Assembly: GCA_902805985.1 (NCBI GenBank)
Contig: CADCUW010000656.1
Location: forward strand, 1-9,444
Origin: an uncultured Rubrobacteraceae bacterium
GTDB lineage: Bacteria; Actinomycetota; Rubrobacteria; Rubrobacterales; Rubrobacteraceae
Direction: 5' to 3'
Length of the DNA: 9,444 nucleotides
This document shows, in pieces, positions 4,978 to 9,444 of the stretch (position 1 is the first letter of the stretch; each line of letters opens with the position of its first letter). Below the pieces are notes generated by a model. That model ran no database searches. It was not told the DNA's origin and worked only from the letters and a program-made list of their open reading frames with translations. A program made the translations under genes and the position numbers.

Positions 4978-5879
4978 AGGGCCTCCAGGACGTCCGGCGT
5001 CGGGAGCGCGCCCTGCGCGCCCTCCCTGGTCACGGCCGCGGCCCCGGCCCGGACGGCGTAGGCCGCCGCCTCTCCGAGGGAAGCTCCGCGCGCGAGCTTG
5101 CGGGCCAGGGCGCCCACGAAGGCGTCGCCCGCGCCGGTTGTGTCGACCACCTCGGCCTCTGGCGCGGGGACGTGGTCGGCGTCCCCCCCTTCGGCAAAGA
5201 CGGCGCCGTCCGCGCCGACCGTGACGACGGCGGAGGCCGGCCCGAGCGAGACCAGCCCCGGCGCGGCGGCCAGGGCGCCCTCGACGCCCTCGACCCTCTC
5301 ACCGAGCAGGAAGGCGGCCTCGTGCTCGTTGACGACCAGGACGCTCAGGCCTTCGAGCACGGCCCGGGGTATCTCGAACGGGGGGGCGAGGTTCAGTACC
5401 ACGCGCGTGCCCACCTCGCCTGCGACCTCGACGGCCCTCGCGACGGTCTCGCGCGGCACCTCCATCTGGGCCACGAGGACGGCCGCCTCGCCGATGGCCC
5501 CGCGGGCGGCGTCCACGTCCTCGGGCGTGAGACGCCGGTTCGCGCCGGGGGCCACCGTAATGGCGTTCTCCCCGTCGCCCGTCACGGTTATGAAGGCGGT
5601 GCCGGTGGAGGCGCCAGGGGCTTCTTCGACAAGGGCCGTGTCCACGCCCTTGTCCCGCAGGGCCTCCACCAGCGGCCCCCCGAACCCGTCGTCCCCGACC
5701 CGCCCGAGAAAGGCCACGGAAGCGCCGAGCAGCGCGGCGGCGGCGGCCTGGTTGGCGCCCTTGCCGCCGTTGTGGGTCGAGAGCACCGCGTCGGTGACGG
5801 TCTCGCCCGGCTTCGGACGGCGCTCGACCTTCAAGACGAAGTCCTGGTTTATAGAGCCCATGACGAAGACGTCTGCCAT
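4974..5879 (-). CDS. rbsK: Ribokinase RbsK (PfkB family)
   Basis: A 301-residue carbohydrate kinase that phosphorylates D-ribose to ribose 5-phosphate with ATP in the cytoplasm. Seen: a GSINQDFV start with sugar-binding residues, PfkB signature 1 in HNGGKGANQAAAAALLG (36-52), STGTAFITV (91-99), NEHEAAFLLG (184-193) at the substrate-lid side, and signature 2 in DTTGAGDAFVGAL (246-258) with the catalytic base Asp252. Length is typical. The presence of NGGKGANQ and the pairing with RbsD make ribokinase more likely than fructokinase or an adenosine kinase. The ATG at 5879 has no Shine-Dalgarno sequence, but a TAGAAT box lies 7 nt before it, indicating a leaderless message. It is the first gene of an rbsK-rbsD pair; no ribose transporter or LacI-type regulator lies in the window. 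Confidence 0.95.
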   Translation of the reverse strand: MADVFVMGSINQDFVLKVERRPKPGETVTDAVLSTHNGGKGANQAAAAALLGASVAFLGRVGDDGFGGPLVEALRDKGVDTALVEEAPGASTGTAFITVTGDGENAITVAPGANRRLTPEDVDAARGAIGEAAVLVAQMEVPRETVARAVEVAGEVGTRVVLNLAPPFEIPRAVLEGLSVLVVNEHEAAFLLGERVEGVEGALAAAPGLVSLGPASAVVTVGADGAVFAEGGDADHVPAPEAEVVDTTGAGDAFVGALARKLARGASLGEAAAYAVRAGAAAVTREGAQGALPTPDVLEAL

Positions 5880-5886
5880 GCGGGGT

Positions 5887-5892
5887 ATTCTA
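5887..5892 (-). promoter_or_regulatory. -10 box TAGAAT placed for a leaderless rbsKD mRNA
   Basis: On the minus strand TAGAAT (five of six consensus bases) is followed by 7 nt and then the rbsK ATG. The spacer (ACCCCGC) holds no ribosome binding site. No good -35 box is seen. Confidence 0.5.
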
Positions 5893-5936
5893 GACCGGTA
5901 CGCCCGCGGCGTTCGGCCGGGCCGATGATCAGGAGG

Positions 5937-6476
5937 TTATCTACGCCTCAGGGCCAACTGCCGCACGATAATGGAGGCCAGGGAGAGGGCGACGATCCGG
6001 GCTATCCCCTTGAGAACCGCCTCCAGAACGTCATCCTTTACGCCCCTGCGTTCAGGGACCTGCTCCCCGATAAACTTCGTCAACGGGCGGGCGAGGATCT
6101 GGGACCCCACAATGCCAAGCGCCGTCACGAGCATCTTCTGTGTCCCGTCGCTCAAACCTGTCCTTTCCAATGGTTCGGGTTCGCCGAGGCCGCGCATCTG
6201 CCGCGCCTTGTCCAGGCCGGCCACCGTGAGCTCGTAGTCCCTCCCGCCGCCGGACACCGGGTCGCCCGCGGCCCTGACGTAGCCCTGGTCCACGAGGTAC
6301 CGCAGGGCGACCTCGTCTTCGGTGGAATCCGGGTCGACGCCGGCCTTCCGGGCCGCGCCGCCGGAGGGGTCCCCCGGCACCACGACCGGGACCGGCTCGT
6401 AGAGCTTCCCCCCGGAGAGGTCGTGGATCGCCCCGAGCAACCTCAGTGCCGCGTCTCTTACCTCGCCTTCAGCCAA
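5937..6476 (-). CDS. Hypothetical protein: winged-helix-like segment plus helical, membrane-like C-terminus
   Basis: A 179-residue protein that I do not recognise. Residues 50-96 (STEDEVALRYLVDQGYV, then a Gly/Asp loop, then YELTVAGLDKARQ) look like the recognition helix and wing of a winged-helix domain, where 'YLvdqGYV...yeLTvaG' is a common pattern. Residues 20-50 form a Pro/Gly-rich linker. The C-terminus has two long helices, at about 110-136 and 147-178, the latter hydrophobic (GIARIVALSLASIIVRQL) and ending in RRR; it could touch or cross the membrane. The start is a TTG at 6476, chosen because GGAAGGAG lies 6 nt upstream. It is on the same strand as rbsK, with 57 nt between them, but rbsK has its own promoter-like box. 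A sensor or regulator role is possible but unproven. Confidence 0.7.
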   Translation of the reverse strand: MAEGEVRDAALRLLGAIHDLSGGKLYEPVPVVVPGDPSGGAARKAGVDPDSTEDEVALRYLVDQGYVRAAGDPVSGGGRDYELTVAGLDKARQMRGLGEPEPLERTGLSDGTQKMLVTALGIVGSQILARPLTKFIGEQVPERRGVKDDVLEAVLKGIARIVALSLASIIVRQLALRRR

Positions 6477-6482
6477 ACTCGG

Positions 6483-6490
6483 CTCCTTCC
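6483..6490 (-). promoter_or_regulatory. Strong ribosome binding site that fixes a TTG start
   Basis: GGAAGGAG on the minus strand lies 6 nt before the TTG at 6476 and is the best Shine-Dalgarno match in the window. It supports the TTG start of the winged-helix-like protein. The rest of the divergent region up to 6717 shows no other convincing gene. Confidence 0.6.
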
Positions 6491-6668
6491 GCTAACCTAC
6501 CGCCGTCCTCGGAGAGCCCCTCCGGATGGTCCGCAACTCCTACGCCTTTCTCTGTCCCGTCTCGCCTTCCCAGTTAGTCCTCCCCGACGCCATGAGCGTA
6601 CCCGACGGGGGGCCGGCTTAACCCTTGCGGGTCCTCTCCGGCCCGCGGGACGCGCGGTGGCAGGAGTG

Positions 6669-6674
6669 TAAAAT
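6669..6674 (+). promoter_or_regulatory. -10 box TAAAAT upstream of the PASTA kinase
   Basis: TAAAAT stands out in very GC-rich sequence and matches five of six consensus bases. It predicts a transcription start near 6681 and a leader of about 37 nt that includes the kinase ribosome binding site. No clear -35 hexamer is present. Confidence 0.45.
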
Positions 6675-6717
6675 ACCGCCCCAGGCAACGTTCGACGGGC
6701 AGAAGAGCAAGGGCGGG

Positions 6718-8433
6718 ATGCGTAGCGTGCAGGGAAGCGTCGTCGACAACCGTTACGACATCGTGCGGCCTTTAGGTAGCGGGGGCATGGGTGAGGTGTA
6801 CCTGGCCCGCGACAGGACTCTAGGCCGCGACGTGGCGCTCAAGATCCTGCGGAGCCAGTTCGCCGGCGACCGGGAGTCAGCCGAACGCTTCAAGCGCGAG
6901 GCCCTGAGCGCCGCGAGGCTCTCCCACCCTAGCATCGTGCAGGTCTACGACCGGGGCGACACCGAGGACGGCTCCTCCTACATCGCGATGGAGTACGTCC
7001 CCGGCGGGACGCTCAAGGAGCGCATCACCGAGGAGGGCCCGCTCGACGCCAGGCTCGCGGCCTCGTACGGGTACCAGGTCGCGGAGGCCCTTGGAGCCGC
7101 GCACGCCAAGGGCATCGTCCACCGGGATATAAAGCCGCAGAACGTTCTGATAACGGCCCCAGGCCAGGCCAAGGTGGCCGACTTCGGCATCGCCCGCGCG
7201 GCCTCGGCCGCCGGCGACTCCCACACACAGACGGGCACGGTCATGGGTACGGCGGGCTACATGTCCCCCGAGCAGGCCCTCGGGCGCCCCGCAACCCCAA
7301 AGAGCGACCTCTACTCTTTGGGTGTGGTGCTCTACGAGGCGGTTACAGGCACCCTCCCCTTTACGGCGGAGAACCCCATCGCCGTCTCCATGAAGCACGT
7401 CAACGAGGCCCCCCGACCGCCAAGAGATCTAAACCCCGACGTACCCGAGGGCATGAACGCCGTCGTCATGAAGCTCCTCTCCAAGGCCCCCGAGGACCGC
7501 TACCCCGACGCCGATGCCCTGGCCGAGGACCTGTGGCGGGTAAGGGGCGGCCTGGCGGCGGGGGCGGAGGAGGCGAAGACCGTCGAGACCCCGCTCCGCA
7601 AGCCAGCCCCGACCACCCGGCAGGCGCCCGTGGCGCCCGCCCGCAGGAAACGGAGCCGAGCGCCGTTCCTGCTCGCGGCCGTGCTGCTGTTGCTCGGCCT
7701 GCTCGGTGTCGGCTGGGCGCTCGCGCAGGGGCCCGGGTCCGCTGGCGTCGTCGGGGTCCCCTCCGTCGAAGGGCTGCCCAGGGACAAAGCCGTCTCCCGC
7801 CTCGAGGCGGCCGGTTTCCGGACGGACGTCCGGACACGGGCGAGCGGCGAAGGGGAGGCCGGCAACGTGACGGACCAGTCGCCCCCGGGCGGCGGGCGGG
7901 CCCTGGAAGGTTCGACCGTCACCCTGACCGTGGGCGCCGGCGCGTCTACCGTGGCCGTGCCGGACGTCGTGGGCCTGGCCTCCGCGGACGCAGAGGCCGA
8001 GCTCCAGAACGCGGGCCTCGCCGTGGGGAGCACGTACGACGTGCCGAGCGAGGCAGCCGCCGAGGGAGTCGTGGTGGAGCAGGACGTTCAACCCGGCCAG
8101 GAAGTCTCTCCCGGCACCGCCGTAAACCTCGGGGTCAGCTCGGGTGCTACGGCGCCAGCGTCCGCCTCCCCTGCCACCTCGGCCAGCCCGCCGGCCCCGG
8201 AGCCGACCGTGAGCTCTCCAGCACCCGATGACGCCTCGTCCGCCGGCGCCTCCGCGTCGGCGTCGGCGGACGAGGAAGCCGCCTCGGAAGCCGCCTCGGA
8301 GGCGGCCGAAAACCAGTCAGAAGAGGCCGGGAAACGGGCCGAGGAGGCCGCCGAAGAGGCCGAGAAGCAGGCAGAGGAGGCCGCCAAGGAGGCCGAGAAG
8401 CGGGCGAAGGAGAGAGCCAAGGGCAAGGAGTAG
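6718..8433 (+). CDS. Transmembrane Ser/Thr protein kinase with two PASTA domains (PknB/PrkC type)
   Basis: A 571-residue Hanks-type kinase. Seen: glycine loop LGSGGMGEVYLARD (19-32), VALKIL with Lys42, Glu61, the catalytic loop IVHRDIKPQN (133-142, Asp137), DFGIAR (155-160), an activation loop with Thr170, Thr172 and Thr174 ahead of GTAGYMSPEQ, and SDLYSLGVVLYE. A basic linker (about 309-314) precedes one membrane helix (about 316-338). Two PASTA repeats follow outside the cell, at about 343-408 and 411-475; they usually sense muropeptides or lipid II. Then come an Ala/Ser/Pro-rich stalk (477-512) and a highly charged Ala-Glu-Lys helix (515-571), probably a coiled coil. Family members often have three or four PASTA repeats and no such tail. 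The ATG at 6718 is preferred because AAGGGCGGG precedes it; the frame runs open upstream to a TTG at 6625. No phosphatase, FHA protein, FtsW or penicillin-binding protein gene adjoins it. Confidence 0.93.
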   Translation: MRSVQGSVVDNRYDIVRPLGSGGMGEVYLARDRTLGRDVALKILRSQFAGDRESAERFKREALSAARLSHPSIVQVYDRGDTEDGSSYIAMEYVPGGTLKERITEEGPLDARLAASYGYQVAEALGAAHAKGIVHRDIKPQNVLITAPGQAKVADFGIARAASAAGDSHTQTGTVMGTAGYMSPEQALGRPATPKSDLYSLGVVLYEAVTGTLPFTAENPIAVSMKHVNEAPRPPRDLNPDVPEGMNAVVMKLLSKAPEDRYPDADALAEDLWRVRGGLAAGAEEAKTVETPLRKPAPTTRQAPVAPARRKRSRAPFLLAAVLLLLGLLGVGWALAQGPGSAGVVGVPSVEGLPRDKAVSRLEAAGFRTDVRTRASGEGEAGNVTDQSPPGGGRALEGSTVTLTVGAGASTVAVPDVVGLASADAEAELQNAGLAVGSTYDVPSEAAAEGVVVEQDVQPGQEVSPGTAVNLGVSSGATAPASASPATSASPPAPEPTVSSPAPDDASSAGASASASADEEAASEAASEAAENQSEEAGKRAEEAAEEAEKQAEEAAKEAEKRAKERAKGKE

Positions 8434-8463
8434 GACGCCGGGCCCCGCGCGGCGGCTTCCCGC

Positions 8464-8469
8464 TAGAAT
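8464..8469 (+). promoter_or_regulatory. -10 box TAGAAT upstream of quinone oxidoreductase
   Basis: TAGAAT, the same hexamer as before rbsK, lies 39 nt before the GTG at 8509, leaving room for a short leader with a ribosome binding site. No -35 match is seen. This suggests a transcript separate from that of the kinase. Confidence 0.35.
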
Positions 8470-8508
8470 ACGGTTGTACCTGAAATTCGCTCAAGGGGAG
8501 GGTGCAGG

Positions 8509-9444
8509 GTGAAGACGATCAGGGTGAACGAGCACGGCGGTCCGGAGGCGCTGGGCCACGAGGACGTGGAGACTCCGGAACCGGGCCCGGGCCAGGCGCG
8601 GGTAAAGACCGCCGCCTGCGGCGTCAACTTTATAGACGTATACATGAGAACCGGCGTCTACCCCGGCGAGACGCCCTTCACCCTGGGCCTCGAAGGCGCG
8701 GGCGAGGTCGAGGCCGTCGGCGAGGGTGTGGAGGACGTGGCCGTCGGGGACTACGTCGCGTGGGCGGGGGTGCCCGGCTCCTACGCCGAAGCCGTCGTCG
8801 CCCCGGTCGACAAGCTCGTCCCGTTCAACGTCACGATGGTCGAGGCGCGGGTCGCCGCCGCCATCATGCTCCAGGGGATGACCGCCCACTACCTGACCCA
8901 CAGCACCTTCCCCCTCCAGGAGGGCCAGACCGCCCTCGTCCACGCCGCCGCGGGTGGCGTCGGTCTACTCCTCTGCCAGATGGCGAAGATGCGCGGCGCG
9001 ACCGTCATCGGCACAGCCGGTACCGAGGAGAAGGCCGGGCTCGCCAGGGAGGCCGGGGCTGATGAGGTGATCCTTTACAGGGAGCAGGACTTCGTCGCCG
9101 AGACAGACCGCATCACCGGCGGCGAGGGTGTCGACGTGGTCTATGACTCTGTCGGCAAGGATACCTTCGACGGGGGCCTCGACTGCCTGAAGACGCGCGG
9201 CTACATGGTCCTCTTCGGCGGGTCGAGCGGGCAGGTGCCCCCCCTCGACCCGCAGGTCCTCAACCAGAAGGGCGGCCTCTTCCTCACCCGCCCGGCGCTC
9301 GCCCAGTACACCCGCACCCGCGAGGAGACCCTCTGGCGCGCGGAGAGCCTCCTTTCCTGGATCGGCCAGGGCAACCTCGACGTCCGCATCGGCGGCTCCT
9401 ACGCCCTCGAAGACGCCGCCCAGGCCCACCAGGACCTCGAAGGG
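8509..9444 (+). CDS. NADPH:quinone oxidoreductase, zeta-crystallin type (MDR superfamily), 3' end outside window
   Basis: 312 residues are visible and the frame is open at the right edge; family members have about 325, so roughly a dozen residues are missing. It would reduce quinones or related enones using NADPH in the cytoplasm. Seen: the N-terminal GroES-like domain with CGVNFIDVYMRTGVYPG (38-53), GLEGAGEVEAVGEGV (60-74) and GDYVAW; the nucleotide-binding domain with ALVHAAAGGVGLLLCQMAK (142-160), carrying the AAxGGVG fingerprint; GVDVVYDSVGKDTF (207-220); LFGGSSG (235-241); and a C-terminal LEDAAQAHQDLEG. The zinc ligands of alcohol dehydrogenases are absent, as expected for this subfamily. 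The GTG start is supported by AAGGGGAGG 7 nt upstream. It lies 75 nt after the kinase stop; no functional link is evident. Confidence 0.94.
   Translation, partial: MKTIRVNEHGGPEALGHEDVETPEPGPGQARVKTAACGVNFIDVYMRTGVYPGETPFTLGLEGAGEVEAVGEGVEDVAVGDYVAWAGVPGSYAEAVVAPVDKLVPFNVTMVEARVAAAIMLQGMTAHYLTHSTFPLQEGQTALVHAAAGGVGLLLCQMAKMRGATVIGTAGTEEKAGLAREAGADEVILYREQDFVAETDRITGGEGVDVVYDSVGKDTFDGGLDCLKTRGYMVLFGGSSGQVPPLDPQVLNQKGGLFLTRPALAQYTRTREETLWRAESLLSWIGQGNLDVRIGGSYALEDAAQAHQDLEG

Noticed and set aside
6592..6621. Nine-codon ORF (MSVPDGGPA) in the divergent region
   Set aside because: It lies upstream of the predicted kinase transcription start and has no ribosome binding site.
5172..6671. 499-codon open frame on the plus strand
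   Set aside because: It runs antisense across rbsK and the winged-helix-like gene, both of which have family motifs or a strong ribosome binding site. Its product is rich in Gly, Arg and His with no recognisable domain, as expected for a GC-rich shadow frame.
8436..8454. CGCCG/CGGCG stem after the kinase stop as a terminator
   Set aside because: Only a 5-bp stem with a 9-nt loop and no T-run; such matches are frequent by chance at this GC content.

Overview
The window looks like chromosomal DNA from a high-GC Gram-positive bacterium, most likely an actinobacterium. The evidence is GC-rich coding sequence throughout, GTG and TTG starts, leaderless-type promoters, and a transmembrane Ser/Thr kinase with extracellular PASTA repeats. 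The mix recalls Rubrobacter-type genomes, but that placement is inference and cannot be proved here.

Layout, left to right. (1) Positions 3-1379, plus strand: the 3' part of a LipL-like lipoyl/octanoyl transferase gene, then a MarC-family membrane protein 15 nt downstream. (2) Positions 1507-3718, plus strand: a tight unit of an alpha/beta hydrolase, an FMN-binding flavin reductase-like protein and a SAM-dependent methyltransferase. The last two touch with no gap. (3) Positions 3714-4596: an unusual, less GC-rich segment. It holds a four-helix membrane protein (minus), a small gene that seems broken by a frameshift (minus), and three arrays of a degenerate 7-bp repeat (TTCTAGG type). Two arrays are in direct orientation at the segment's edges. 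The third is inverted, enclosing a bulged hairpin. (4) Positions 4591-5879, minus strand: rbsK-rbsD (ribokinase and ribose pyranase), overlapping by 4 nt, with no transporter or regulator in view. (5) Positions 5937-6476, minus strand: an unrecognised protein combining a winged-helix-like segment with a helical, membrane-like C-terminus. (6) Positions 6718-8433, plus strand: a PASTA Ser/Thr kinase. (7) Positions 8509-9444, plus strand: a zeta-crystallin-type NADPH:quinone oxidoreductase that runs off the right edge.

Most of the window is ordinary metabolism and signalling. The items most worth a second look are the heptad-repeat family with its low-GC cargo at 3714-4596, the broken small gene inside it, and a recurring promoter design in which a -10 box lies 6-7 nt before an ATG, predicting leaderless mRNAs for the hydrolase, rbsK and the small broken gene. 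No CRISPR array, tRNA, rRNA, transposase or recognisable defence system was found. No gene-free stretch exceeds 300 bases; the longest is the 241-nt divergent region 6477-6717.
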